Positions 1 to 8,036 of a stretch of DNA of 64,000 nt are shown here, piece by piece. How positions within the stretch are numbered: position 1 is the stretch's first letter; every line of letters begins with the position of its first letter. The notes beneath the pieces were generated by a model. The model was not told the DNA's origin, did no database searches, and worked only from the letters and a program-made list of their open reading frames with translations. The DNA is taken from NCBI RefSeq assembly GCF_031834595.1, contig NZ_CP115541.1, forward strand, positions 1,488,001-1,552,000, given 5' to 3'. Origin of the DNA: Stenotrophomonas oahuensis. Lineage in GTDB: Bacteria; Pseudomonadota; Gammaproteobacteria; Xanthomonadales; Xanthomonadaceae. The translations under genes and the position numbers were made by a program.

Positions 1-1
1 C

Positions 2-388
2 GCAGACGCAGCGTGGGCCGGCAACTTCCGCGACCTGGGGGCGTCAGTGATGCGGCTGGCGACGCTGGCCAATGCAGGACGTATCCAGACCGAAGGCGTG
101 GAGGAAGAGATCGGGCGGCTGCGGCAGCAGTGGGCGGGTGGTGTGATGCCCTCGCCGCTGGATGCATTGCTGGGCGATGCTGTGCAGGAGCTCGACCGGT
201 TTGATCGGGTGCAGCTGGAAGAAGTGGTGCGGGTGTGCGCGCAGGCGAAGTCGTTGTCGGCGGCCGGGCGTGAGCTGTTTGCGGTGTCACGGACCCAGCG
301 CGCCAGCACCAATGATGCGGACCGGTTGCGCAAATATCTGGCACGGTTCGGATTGGATTGGGAGCAGGTGCGCGGCGCACGGAGTTGA
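2..388 (+). CDS. rtcR: Transcriptional regulator RtcR, C-terminal end (partial)
   Basis: This is the last ~128 residues of a sigma-54 activator, open at the left edge and ending with TGA at 386-388. The sequence WAGNFRDLGASVMRLATLA and the C-terminal stretch NDADRLRKYLARFGL match RtcR, the regulator of the RtcB/RtcA RNA-repair genes. What remains is the end of the AAA+ domain and the C-terminal DNA-binding helices (LSAAGRELFAVSR). The N-terminal CARF-like sensor domain and the rtcBA genes it normally controls would lie to the left of the window. The family assignment is by recognition of the conserved tail, so it is firm for the family but says nothing about whether the complete gene is intact. 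Confidence 0.85.
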   Translation, partial: ADAAWAGNFRDLGASVMRLATLANAGRIQTEGVEEEIGRLRQQWAGGVMPSPLDALLGDAVQELDRFDRVQLEEVVRVCAQAKSLSAAGRELFAVSRTQRASTNDADRLRKYLARFGLDWEQVRGARS

Positions 389-430
389 CGGTGCACGTGG
401 GGACGCGCATGGCGCGTCTCTACACGATAC

Positions 431-543
431 GGTGATCGGCACGGTAACGCATGACCTGCAACGGAGAACCGCCTCTCCGTTCAAAGGTCCGTCGTTAAAG
501 CAGCGATCGCTACTATCGGCGGTCGTCTATCGACCGACCCTAC
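431..543 (+). repeat. Left copy of a composite inverted repeat (26-bp core + hairpin + REP)
   Basis: Reading rightward this block has a 26-bp core (431-456), a hairpin (AACGGAGA...TCTCCGTT), the string TTCAAAGGTC, and a REP-like stem-loop at 521-543 that reads GTAGGGTCGG on the minus strand. The same modules recur in inverted orientation at 1607-1720; the 26-bp core is identical there. The right part of this copy overlaps the 3' end of the SymE-like gene and supplies its stop codon. Confidence 0.8.
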
Positions 544-763
544 CCGGCCGCAGTTCGCGTTCCAGTGACGTGGGCGTTCCCGGCGGGATGCGCTCCGTGT
601 TGCCCTGCGCGGTCAGAATGATGCGATGCCCTTGGTACTCGATATCCATCGGCGTGCCTTCGCTGAAGCCAACATCGCGCAGCCAGGTGCCACGCAGGAT
701 CAGGCATGAGGCCGCGCTCTTTTTCCTTCCGGCTTTTGGCTTGCGCTTCTTTCGCTTCGACAT
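527..763 (-). CDS. SymE-like toxin (type I TA family)
   Basis: A 78-residue protein with a Lys/Arg-rich N-terminus (MSKRKKRKPKAGRKK) followed by a SymE-type domain: LRGTWLRDVGF, GTPMDIEY, HRIILTAQ. SymE proteins have an AbrB-like fold; E. coli SymE is an SOS-induced RNA-cleaving or nucleoid-acting toxin silenced by an antisense RNA. I chose the ATG at 763 because GAAGGGG sits just upstream; a longer reading to 826 has no such site. The last residues and the TAG stop lie inside a REP stem-loop, so the C-terminus may have been remodelled by repeat insertion. No antisense RNA promoter could be established. Toxicity is inferred from the family only. Confidence 0.65.
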   Translation of the reverse strand: MSKRKKRKPKAGRKKSAASCLILRGTWLRDVGFSEGTPMDIEYQGHRIILTAQGNTERIPPGTPTSLERELRPGRVGR

Positions 764-907
764 GGCAGCCCCTTCGGTTGAAGGGGCAAAGCCTGTAACG
801 CTCGCCGTGGGAAACACATAGGCCAAAACGACAGTTACCGCGACGAATTTTGATTGTGTGACCGCTGCACGGTCAGCGCGCGGACAAATCGTGCCGCGCG
901 CGACAAC

Positions 908-1492
908 TCAGGCCGTACGCACCACGCGTGCACCCTGGCACAGCGGGTAGGTCGCGACCAGCTCGGCGATGCGTTCGTTCAACACATCGAAGCTGCTGCC
1001 GTACAGGTACAGCGCCGTTTCGGTCGGACCCTGCCACCAGCTGCACACTTCGCCCACGCCTTCGATGCTGGCCACGATCTTCTCGAACAGCTCGTTGGAG
1101 TCGTACTGTTCGTACACCTCGTCCGGCAGGTCGGTGCCGTTGAGGTACAGGCCCAGGCCTTCGGTGACGCCGAACGCTTCGTCGGGCGCGCCAGCACGCT
1201 GCACCACCGAGCCCTTCGGTGCGCCCAGCTGGTCCATGAGCGCCAGGACCTTGGGCAGGTCGTCGGCGCTGTTCAGGGCGACTTCGATGTCACCGTATTC
1301 GACTTCGCCGTCATCCGTGAGTGCGGTGCCGCCGCCGGTGATCTCGCCCAGCGATGCGCCTTCCAGCAGGCCCTCAAGCGGGTCCTCGAACAGCACGTGG
1401 CGGTGCTCGGGCTGCAGGCGGGCGTTGAGTTTCAGGGTGATCAAGAGCAGGGTGTCGGTCACGGGGGCGGTCCGGTGGTGGTCGGCGGTCAT
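908..1492 (-). CDS. Conserved hypothetical protein, acidic
   Basis: I do not recognise this family. The protein is about 194 residues if started at the ATG at 1492; a GTG at 1462 (VTDTLLLITL) is the alternative, and neither has a convincing ribosome-binding site. It looks like a compact cytoplasmic protein without signal peptide or membrane segment, with alternating beta-type strands (DTLLLITLKL, GDIEVALNS, TALYLYGSSF) and acidic stretches (TDDGEVEYGD). The upstream leader carries six 9-bp tandem repeats that would encode Arg-Val-Pro triplets if translation began further upstream. It lies with the SymE-like gene between two inverted composite repeats. It could be an immunity-like or housekeeping protein; the sequence does not decide. 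Confidence 0.5.
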   Translation of the reverse strand: MTADHHRTAPVTDTLLLITLKLNARLQPEHRHVLFEDPLEGLLEGASLGEITGGGTALTDDGEVEYGDIEVALNSADDLPKVLALMDQLGAPKGSVVQRAGAPDEAFGVTEGLGLYLNGTDLPDEVYEQYDSNELFEKIVASIEGVGEVCSWWQGPTETALYLYGSSFDVLNERIAELVATYPLCQGARVVRTA

Positions 1493-1549
1493 TGTACGTC
1501 GGGGGAGTTTGCGGATCGTGTGGCTACGCGGAGCGTGGGGCGTGGCGGC

Positions 1550-1603
1550 TCGGGGCACTCGGGGCACTCGGGGCACTCGGGGCACTCGGGGCACTCGGGG
1601 CAC
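1550..1603. repeat. 9-bp tandem repeat, six perfect copies
   Basis: The unit TCGGGGCAC is repeated six times without interruption, directly upstream of the hypothetical gene at 908-1492. The unit length is a multiple of three, so copy-number change would not shift a reading frame running through it. Confidence 0.9.
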
Positions 1604-1606
1604 ATG

Positions 1607-1720
1607 GTAGGGTCGCACGACAGTCGACCGCCGATGGCGATGATGATTGCTGGAAGGCATGACCTTTGAACGCGAGCGCGCTTCTGCGTTTTGGGGTCAT
1701 GCGTTACCGTGCCGATCACC
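1607..1720 (-). repeat. Right copy of the composite inverted repeat
   Basis: Read on the minus strand from 1720, this block starts with the same 26-bp core found at 431-456, continues with a hairpin-like AACGC...GCGTT, TTCAAAGGTC, then ATCGGCGGTCG and CGACCCTACC, in the same order and with nearly the same spacing as the left copy. The REP-like end lies at 1607-1629. The stretch 1493-1850 between the flanking genes holds only this block, the tandem repeat and one further REP; I see no gene in it. Confidence 0.8.
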
Positions 1721-1729
1721 GTTATCGGC

Positions 1730-1752
1730 CGTCGTCTGTCGACCGACGCTAC
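1730..1752 (-). repeat. SMAG/REP stem-loop
   Basis: On the minus strand this reads GTAGCGTCGG followed by a short loop and the complementary arm, the GTAG-headed stem-loop form typical of Stenotrophomonas REPs. It sits next to the right composite repeat. Confidence 0.65.
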
Positions 1753-1850
1753 CAACAGCAACATCGCGGTTGTTCATCGCGGCGTCCGATGTACCAATAG
1801 CAGCATCCCGATTGCCCGACGCGGTATACCGGACTTCTATGCCGCGCGGG

Positions 1851-2177
1851 TCAGCGCAGGTACGGCGTCACCCTGCGCTTCAACAGCTCCACCAGAACCG
1901 GGTCCATGAAGTCGTAATCGTCCGGGATGTCCAGGCAGATGACGCGCTTGCCGTTCAACCACTGCCGGTACCGGCTGGACAGCCGGTTGCGGTGGGCGCG
2001 CTCCATCACGAAGATCAGGTCCGCCCACTGCAGCAGCTCCGGGCTGACCGGCACGTCGGCGTCGGCCAGCAGGCCGGCCGAGGCGGTTTCAATGCCCGGC
2101 CAGTCGGCGAACACCTGCTCAGCCGTGGGGCTGCGCAGGCGGTTCTGGCTGCAGAGGAACAGGACGTTACGGGTCAC
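1851..2177 (-). CDS. Small protein-tyrosine-phosphatase-like protein
   Basis: A 108-residue protein whose N-terminus VTRNVLFLCSQNRLRSPTAE carries the low-molecular-weight phosphatase P-loop in the form Cys-x5-Arg (CSQNRLR). It ends DIPDDYDFMDP, resembling the short COG4551-type predicted phosphatases. It is shorter than classical LMW-PTPs (~150 residues) and the usual DPY/DPF acid loop is recognisable only as DIPDDYDF. The GTG start at 2177 overlaps the uvrD stop (GTGA), so translation is probably coupled to uvrD. Family membership is fairly clear; substrate and activity are unknown. Confidence 0.7.
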   Translation of the reverse strand: MTRNVLFLCSQNRLRSPTAEQVFADWPGIETASAGLLADADVPVSPELLQWADLIFVMERAHRNRLSSRYRQWLNGKRVICLDIPDDYDFMDPVLVELLKRRVTPYLR

Positions 2178-4366
2178 AGGACCGTCAGATTGGCGTAGGC
2201 CATCACCAGCCACTTGCTACCAGCTTCGGCGAACTCCACCTGCACGCGCGCGTGCGCGCCGCTGCCTTCGTAGTCGGTGACCATGCCTTCGCCGAAGCGG
2301 GCGTGGGTGACCATGGCCCCCAGCTTCAACGGCGGCGCTTCGATGGCGGCATGGCCCATTACCCGGTTGGCCCCCAGCGAAGCCGGACGGGCCACCTGCA
2401 CCTTCGGCCTCACTTCGTTGAGCAGCTCGCGCGGGATCTCGCGCAGGAAGCGCGAGGGCACGTTGTAGTTGTCCTGGCCGTGGATGCGGCGCGACTCGGC
2501 GTAACTGAGCACCAGCTTCTGCCGCGCGCGGGTGATGCCCACGTAGGCCAGGCGGCGCTCCTCCTCCAGCCGCCCGCTCTCCTCCAGCGAACGAGCGCTG
2601 GGGAATAGTCCGTCTTCCATGCCGGCCAGGAACACCAGCGGGAACTCCAGGCCCTTGGCCGAATGCAGGGTCATCAGCTGCACGCCCTCCTCGCCCGCCT
2701 GGGCCTGGCCGTCGCCCGCCTCCAACGACGCGTAGGACAGGAACGCGACCAGCTCGCTCATGGTCTCGCCGGATTCCTCGATGTCGTCCTCGCGGCGAAC
2801 AAAGCGCGACGCCACCGAGATCAGTTCGTCCAGGTTGTCCGAACGCGATTCGGAATCCAGAGAATTGCGACTTTCCTTGGCCCAGTGATCACGCAGGCCC
2901 GAACGCAGCAGTACATGGTCGATGCGCTCGGCCAGGGTCATCTCACCGGCTTCGTGCTGCAGCTGGTTGACCAGGGTGAGGAACCCAGCCAGCGCGTTGC
3001 GGGCGCGGGCGGCCAGCTCGTTGCCCTGCGCGGTGAGCATGGTGGCTTCCCACAGCGAGATCGCCTGGCTGCGGGCCAGCCGGCGCACTTCGTCCAGGGT
3101 GCGGTCGCCAATGCCGCGCGTCGGCGTGTTCACCGCGCGCTCGAAGGCGGCGTCGTCATCGCGGTTGGTCATCAAGCGCAGGTAAGCCAGCGCGTCCTTG
3201 ATTTCGGCGCGCTCGAAGAAGCGCATGCCGCCATACACACGGTACGGCACCTGCTCGGAGATCAGCGCTTCTTCAAACGCGCGCGACTGCGCGTTGCTGC
3301 GGTACAGAACGGCGGCGTCGGCATAGCTGCCGCCGTCTCGCACCCACTGGCGCGCTCGCTCGACCACGTAACGCGCTTCGTCCATTTCGTTGTACGCCGC
3401 GTACAGGTCGATCGGCTCGCCGTCGCCGCTGTCGGTCCACAGTTCCTTGCCGATGCGGTCGGGGTTGTGTGCGATCACCGCATTGGCCGCGCCGAGGATG
3501 TTGGCGGTGGAACGGTAGTTCTGCTCCAGGCGCACGGTCTGCGCGCCGGGGAAGTCTTTCAGGAAGCGCTGGACGTTCTCCACCTTGGCACCACGCCAGC
3601 CGTAGATGGCCTGGTCGTCGTCGCCGACCACGAAGACGTGGCCGCTGTCGCCGGCCAGCACGCGCACGAAGGCGTACTGGATGGCATTGGTGTCCTGGAA
3701 CTCGTCCACCAGAATCTCGCGGAAGCGTGAACGGTAGTGCGCCAGCAACGCCGGGTTGTCGCGCAGCAGCTCATGCGCGCGGAGCAGCAGCTCGGCGAAA
3801 TCCACCAGCCCGGCGCGGTCGCAGCGCTCCTGGTAGGCCGCGTAGGCCTGGCGCATGGTCTCCAGCCAGTGGTCGCTGGGCTCGGGCTGGATGTGCTGCG
3901 GGCGGCGGCCTTCGTCTTTCTGCTCGTTGATCCACCAGGCAATCTGCTTGGGCGGGTACTTGCCGTCGTCGATTTCCAGCTGCTGCACCACGCGCTTGAC
4001 CAGTCGCAGCTGGTCGTCCGAATCCAGCACCTGGAAGCTGTCGGGCAGCTTGGCTTCAGCGAAATGCAGGCGCAGCAGGCGGTGGGCCAGGCCGTGGAAG
4101 GTGCCGATCCACATGCCGCGGCTGCCGTGCGGCAGCTGCGCGTCGATGCGGTGGCGCATTTCACCGGCGGCCTTGTTGGTGAAGGTGACCGCGAAAATGC
4201 CATGGGTAGGCACGCCGAAGACTTCATGCAGCCAGGCGATGCGGTGGGTCAGTACGCGGGTCTTGCCGGAACCGGCACCGGCCAACACCAGATGGTGGCC
4301 GGGCGGGGCGGACACGGCCTCGCGCTGGGCGGGGTTGAGCCCGTCGAGCAGGTGGGAGACATCCAT
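2174..4366 (-). CDS. uvrD: DNA helicase II UvrD
   Basis: A 730-residue superfamily 1 helicase, close in length to E. coli UvrD (720). It has the Q-motif region NPAQREAV, Walker A AGAGSGKT (residues 29-36), Walker B DEFQDT (221-226), motif III QAIYGWRG (252-259) and the late motif TLHSAKGLEFPLVF. The C-terminus (GMVTDYEGSGAHARVQVEF) is the UvrD-type Tudor-like tail that contacts UvrB and RNA polymerase. It unwinds DNA 3' to 5' in mismatch and nucleotide-excision repair. The ATG start at 4366 is followed by a normal N-terminus. A small phosphatase-like gene overlaps its stop codon and is probably co-translated. Confidence 0.95.
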   Translation of the reverse strand: MDVSHLLDGLNPAQREAVSAPPGHHLVLAGAGSGKTRVLTHRIAWLHEVFGVPTHGIFAVTFTNKAAGEMRHRIDAQLPHGSRGMWIGTFHGLAHRLLRLHFAEAKLPDSFQVLDSDDQLRLVKRVVQQLEIDDGKYPPKQIAWWINEQKDEGRRPQHIQPEPSDHWLETMRQAYAAYQERCDRAGLVDFAELLLRAHELLRDNPALLAHYRSRFREILVDEFQDTNAIQYAFVRVLAGDSGHVFVVGDDDQAIYGWRGAKVENVQRFLKDFPGAQTVRLEQNYRSTANILGAANAVIAHNPDRIGKELWTDSGDGEPIDLYAAYNEMDEARYVVERARQWVRDGGSYADAAVLYRSNAQSRAFEEALISEQVPYRVYGGMRFFERAEIKDALAYLRLMTNRDDDAAFERAVNTPTRGIGDRTLDEVRRLARSQAISLWEATMLTAQGNELAARARNALAGFLTLVNQLQHEAGEMTLAERIDHVLLRSGLRDHWAKESRNSLDSESRSDNLDELISVASRFVRREDDIEESGETMSELVAFLSYASLEAGDGQAQAGEEGVQLMTLHSAKGLEFPLVFLAGMEDGLFPSARSLEESGRLEEERRLAYVGITRARQKLVLSYAESRRIHGQDNYNVPSRFLREIPRELLNEVRPKVQVARPASLGANRVMGHAAIEAPPLKLGAMVTHARFGEGMVTDYEGSGAHARVQVEFAEAGSKWLVMAYANLTVL

Positions 4367-4418
4367 GCGGCCATTTTACCCCGGCCGGTGGCGCACCGGG
4401 GCAGCGCACGCAACGGGT

Positions 4419-5798
4419 TCAGGCAATTGCGGCACGCGCGGCCTGTTGCGCCTGCACCCGCAGCTCCGGAATCGCCAGGCTTTCCCACAGGGTACCGATG
4501 CGCAGGCTGCCGACCAACCACAGCCCCGGCTGCGGCGCACCGTGAGCATCGTGCAGCTGGCCGCTGTCAGGATCGGCATCCAGCCCCAGCCCATGCGGAC
4601 CTGGGCGCGCATGGCCTTCGGCCAGCAACTGCTGCAGCAGCGGGTTGCGCAGGCCGAGCGCGCGGGTTTCCACCCCGGTGGCGTTGATCAACGCACCGAC
4701 GTTGAAGGGCGGCGTACCGCGCCCGTGCACCTGAAGATTGGCGTCCTGGACCAGCACGGCATCCAGCCGCGCGCGATGGCGCTGCAGCTGGCCACTGCGC
4801 TCCACCGCCATCAGCTGGTCGTGCACGGACTCGGCGATGCGATGCCGGTGTACGTCCCAGTAGCGCACCACGTGGCGCAGGAAACGACGCTGGTCGGCCT
4901 CCTCCAGGCTGCGCCACAGCGCCTGCCCCAGCGGACGGATACGGTCCATCACGGCCTGCCACGGCAGGCCTTGCGCCTGCGCGATGCGCACGTGCTCGCG
5001 CAGCTGGCGCATGCGTGCGCGCAGCGGCAGCTGCAGCAGGGGCTGTGGGTCGAAGTCGGCAGTGCCGCCGTGCGCGTGCGGCAAGGGCAGCAGTGCATGA
5101 CGTGACAACACATGAATGCGGCCGCGATGGCCCGCCGCCAGCAGCGAGACCACGCAGTCGGCCATGCTCAGGCCGGTGCCGATGATGGCGAGGTCCTGGT
5201 CGCCGGCGAGCATCCGCACACCGTCATAGTCCCAGGCGTCCACCACCTTGCCGGGGGGCAAGGCGTTGCCTGCGGGCAATGGCAGCGGGCGCATGCTGTT
5301 GCCGCAGGCCAGTACCACCTGTGTGGCCTGCCAGTTTGCGCCTTCCGCCTGTTGGAACCGATGCCCGCCGGACTGCGGCTGCAACGACACAACGGCATCG
5401 TGGACGACCTGCAGGGTGCCGGCGCTGGCGGCGGCCGCTTCGGCCAGGCGTTGCTGCAGGTAATCGGCGTAATCCAGGCGTGGCACGTACTGCTCGGCCA
5501 GCGTGGCCTCGGGTGCTTCACGGCGCGCGAGGAGGTGGTCGAGGAAATCACCGGGCTGCTCGGGAAACCCGCTCATCTTGCCGGCGGGCACATTCAGCAG
5601 GTGCTCGGGCCATGGCGTGGCATACGCGATGCCCTGGGCCACGGCGGATGCAGGCTCGAACAAGGCGATGCGCTGGCCGGGTGCTGCGGCGCGCAGCGCG
5701 TTGATCGCGGTGAGCACGCCGGCCGCACCGCCGCCGATGATGGCCAGGTCCACCTGGCGGGAAGGCTGGATTTCCGTCATGCCGGCATTGTAGGCCAT
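4419..5798 (-). CDS. FAD/NAD(P)-binding protein
   Basis: A 459-residue flavoprotein of the FAD-NAD(P)-binding (NAD_binding_9) type. The dinucleotide-binding motif AIIGGGAAGVLTAINAL lies near the N-terminus, followed by GIAYATPWPEHLLNVPAGKM, characteristic of this family, and a second nucleotide-binding segment AIIGTGLSMADCVVSLL in the middle. These proteins are presumed oxidoreductases or monooxygenases of unknown substrate. Either the ATG at 5798 or the ATG at 5780 could be the start; a weak GGGAG lies upstream of the first. The gene stands 52 bp downstream of uvrD's start and 31 bp from cls, all on one strand, but no shared function is evident. Confidence 0.75.
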   Translation of the reverse strand: MAYNAGMTEIQPSRQVDLAIIGGGAAGVLTAINALRAAAPGQRIALFEPASAVAQGIAYATPWPEHLLNVPAGKMSGFPEQPGDFLDHLLARREAPEATLAEQYVPRLDYADYLQQRLAEAAAASAGTLQVVHDAVVSLQPQSGGHRFQQAEGANWQATQVVLACGNSMRPLPLPAGNALPPGKVVDAWDYDGVRMLAGDQDLAIIGTGLSMADCVVSLLAAGHRGRIHVLSRHALLPLPHAHGGTADFDPQPLLQLPLRARMRQLREHVRIAQAQGLPWQAVMDRIRPLGQALWRSLEEADQRRFLRHVVRYWDVHRHRIAESVHDQLMAVERSGQLQRHRARLDAVLVQDANLQVHGRGTPPFNVGALINATGVETRALGLRNPLLQQLLAEGHARPGPHGLGLDADPDSGQLHDAHGAPQPGLWLVGSLRIGTLWESLAIPELRVQAQQAARAAIA

Positions 5799-5829
5799 GC
5801 GCGGCAGCGCTCCCTGACTGCCACCTGCG

Positions 5830-7248
5830 CTACATCAGCGCATCGGCGAGGCGTGCGATGCCTTCGCGCGAACGCTTCCATGCGGGGCGCTCGCGCCAGG
5901 TGCGCAGGTCCAGCTGGATGGCGTGCTTGAGGTAATCGTCTTCGATATGGACGAGCTGGCGCACCATCCGTGCGTCATAGCAGAGCAGGCCGATTTCGGC
6001 ATTCAGCGCGAACGAACGGATGTCGAGGTTGATGGAGCCGAGCAGCGCGATGTCGTCATCCACAGTGAGGTGCTTGGCATGCAGGAAATGCGGCTTGTAC
6101 AGCGCGATGCGCACGCCACAGCGCAGCAGTTCGTCGTAATACGCTTCCTGGGCCCAGGCGGTCAGCCGCTGGTTGTTGCTGGCCGACAGAATCAACTGCA
6201 CGTTGACGCCGGAGAGCGCAGCAATGCGCAGGGCGCTGAGGGTGGCTTCGTCGGGCACGAAATACGGGGTGACCAGCACGATGCGGCGGCGGGCCAGGTG
6301 AATGAGTGCGTTCACCGCGTCGCGAGCATTGCTATAGGGATACGCCGGGCCACTGGGCAGCAGCTGGGTGGGCATGTCGGCGGCGCACACCGGCACGCTG
6401 GCCATCACGTCGAGGCGCTGTCCGGTTTCGATGTACCAGTCGCTGGCGAACACGGCTTCGAGGTGGGCCACCGCGGGACCCCGCACACGGGCAACCAGTT
6501 CACGGTTGGAGAAGCCGGGCACGAAGCCGGCCTGAGCCAGGTTCTGCGAGCCGACATAGGCCACCTTGTTGTCGATGACGGCGATCTTGCGATGATTGCG
6601 CAGGTCCATCCGGCCACTGCGCCGCCAGCGCAGGCCGCCGGGCAGCATGGCGCGCACGTCCACACCGACGGCCTGCAGCCGATGACGGTAGCGGCGCAGA
6701 CCGCGCTTGGCCCCGACCGCGTCCAGCAGCAGGCGGCAATGCACGCCGCGCGCCGCGGCACGCTGCAGGGCATCGGCGACGGCTTCGCCGACGGCGTCGT
6801 CGAACATCAGGTAATACAGCAGGTGCACGCGTTCGCGGGCCTGGTCGATATCGGCAAGCAGGGCCTGCAGGGAGTGGTCGTAGTCGGTGTGCAGCTCAAC
6901 GGCGTTGCCGTGCACGGGCATGAAGTCGCCCTGGCGCTCGACCAGCGGGACCACTTCAGCAATGGCGGTGTCTTTGGGCGGGTTCCAGCGCAGCAGGCGC
7001 TGCAGGCCCTGTTCCTCGCGGATGACCTGGGAGGCCTCGGCCTGGCGCTGCACGCGCTGGCGCGACAGCCAGGGGTGGCCGAACAACAGGTAGGCGGGCA
7101 AGCCGAGCAGCGGCACGAAGCCGACCAGCAGCAACCAGCTGCGGGCAGCCCCGGGCGTGGTGCGGGTCGGAATCCAGAACAGCGCGGCCAGCCGGATCAG
7201 CCAGTCGAGCAGCAGCAGCCATGAGCCCAGCACCCATTCGAACAGCAT
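5830..7248 (-). CDS. cls: Cardiolipin synthase
   Basis: A phospholipase-D-superfamily membrane enzyme of 472 residues that joins two phosphatidylglycerol molecules into cardiolipin. Two N-terminal membrane segments (WLLLLDWLIRLAALFWI and WLLLVGFVPLLGLPAYLLF) are followed by two HxKx4D motifs: HRKIAVID (about residue 219) and HAKHLTVD (about 390), each followed by the expected GSxN box (VGSQN, LGSIN). I start at the ATG at 7248 (MLFEWVLG), which gives a standard N-terminus; an ATG at 7284 would add 12 residues. It is separated from rpmG by a strong hairpin terminator, so it likely has its own promoter in that gap. Confidence 0.88.
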   Translation of the reverse strand: MLFEWVLGSWLLLLDWLIRLAALFWIPTRTTPGAARSWLLLVGFVPLLGLPAYLLFGHPWLSRQRVQRQAEASQVIREEQGLQRLLRWNPPKDTAIAEVVPLVERQGDFMPVHGNAVELHTDYDHSLQALLADIDQARERVHLLYYLMFDDAVGEAVADALQRAAARGVHCRLLLDAVGAKRGLRRYRHRLQAVGVDVRAMLPGGLRWRRSGRMDLRNHRKIAVIDNKVAYVGSQNLAQAGFVPGFSNRELVARVRGPAVAHLEAVFASDWYIETGQRLDVMASVPVCAADMPTQLLPSGPAYPYSNARDAVNALIHLARRRIVLVTPYFVPDEATLSALRIAALSGVNVQLILSASNNQRLTAWAQEAYYDELLRCGVRIALYKPHFLHAKHLTVDDDIALLGSINLDIRSFALNAEIGLLCYDARMVRQLVHIEDDYLKHAIQLDLRTWRERPAWKRSREGIARLADALM

Positions 7249-7311
7249 TGTGTCGCCCGCCTGGAGGTGGAGCCAGTGTGCCATGGACGATGTGATGGAA
7301 AACCGCCCAAC

Positions 7312-7338
7312 AAAAAACCCGCCTTGCGGCGGGTTTTT
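7312..7338 (-). terminator. Intrinsic terminator of rpmB-rpmG
   Basis: CCCGCC-TTGC-GGCGGG flanked by a run of six A and five T, placed 27 bp after the rpmG stop. On the minus strand the hairpin is followed by TTTTTT. The symmetry makes it potentially bidirectional. Confidence 0.9.
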
Positions 7339-7364
7339 CGCGGGGATCGGGTAATCCGGGTGGA

Positions 7365-7529
7365 TTACTTGATCTTGCCTTCCTTGTACGGGACGTGCTT
7401 ACGCACGACCGGATCGTACTTGGAGAATTCCATCTTCCCCGGGGTGTTCTTCTTGTTCTTGTCGGTGGTGTAGAAGTGACCGGTACCGGCGGTCGAAATC
7501 ATACGGACCTTATCGCGCTTGCCTGCCAT
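7365..7529 (-). CDS. rpmG: 50S ribosomal protein L33
   Basis: A 54-residue protein starting [20 protein letters not shown] and ending [17 protein letters not shown], an unmistakable L33. It lacks the CxxC pairs of zinc-binding L33 forms (it has no cysteine), so it is the zinc-independent type. It follows rpmB by 13 bp in the usual rpmB-rpmG order and is followed by an intrinsic terminator. Confidence 0.97.
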   Translation of the reverse strand: MAGKRDKVRMISTAGTGHFYTTDKNKKNTPGKMEFSKYDPVVRKHVPYKEGKIK

Positions 7530-7542
7530 GATCGTTTACTCC

Positions 7543-7779
7543 TCAGACCTTTTCGCCGCGCGAACGCAGCTCAGCCAGAACGGAATCAATGCCGTTCTTG
7601 TCGATGGTGCGCAGTGCATGCGCGGAAACACGAAGCTTCACCCAGCGGTTTTCGCTGGCAACCCAGAAGCGACGCTCGTGCAGGTTCGGCAGGAAACGAC
7701 GACGAGTCTTGTTGTTGGCGTGCGAGACGTTGTTACCCGTCTGCACTCCCTTGCCGGACACCTGGCATTTACGGGACAT
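7543..7779 (-). CDS. rpmB: 50S ribosomal protein L28
   Basis: A 78-residue protein beginning [20 protein letters not shown] and containing [12 protein letters not shown], the L28 signature. It is the first gene of the two-gene ribosomal operon with rpmG. The 257 bp upstream (7780-8036) contain no gene and must hold its promoter as well as that of the divergent glycosyltransferase; no clear -35/-10 pair could be fixed by eye. Confidence 0.97.
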   Translation of the reverse strand: MSRKCQVSGKGVQTGNNVSHANNKTRRRFLPNLHERRFWVASENRWVKLRVSAHALRTIDKNGIDSVLAELRSRGEKV

Positions 7780-8036
7780 TGCGCACCTCGATAGTAGTCA
7801 TTGTCAGCCCATAGCCCGGGCGACGGCGGCCTCGGCGGTGACCCGCCACACGTCAAGAGAATCAAAGGGTTACGCTGTCGAAGGCGAGCCGGAGGACGTG
7901 TTCCCGGCCGCCAGCCAGGTCGAAACCGGGCACAGCGAGCCGCGCATTATGCACGGCAACGCCGGGCAGCGCAAGGGGTTATCCACAGGGGAAGGCTGAA
8001 TGTGGATACTCGAACTTCCCCACATCGGAGCCGCCA

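Noticed and set aside
1550..1603. Possible CRISPR array
   Set aside because: The 9-bp units are directly adjacent without spacers, and no cas gene is present.
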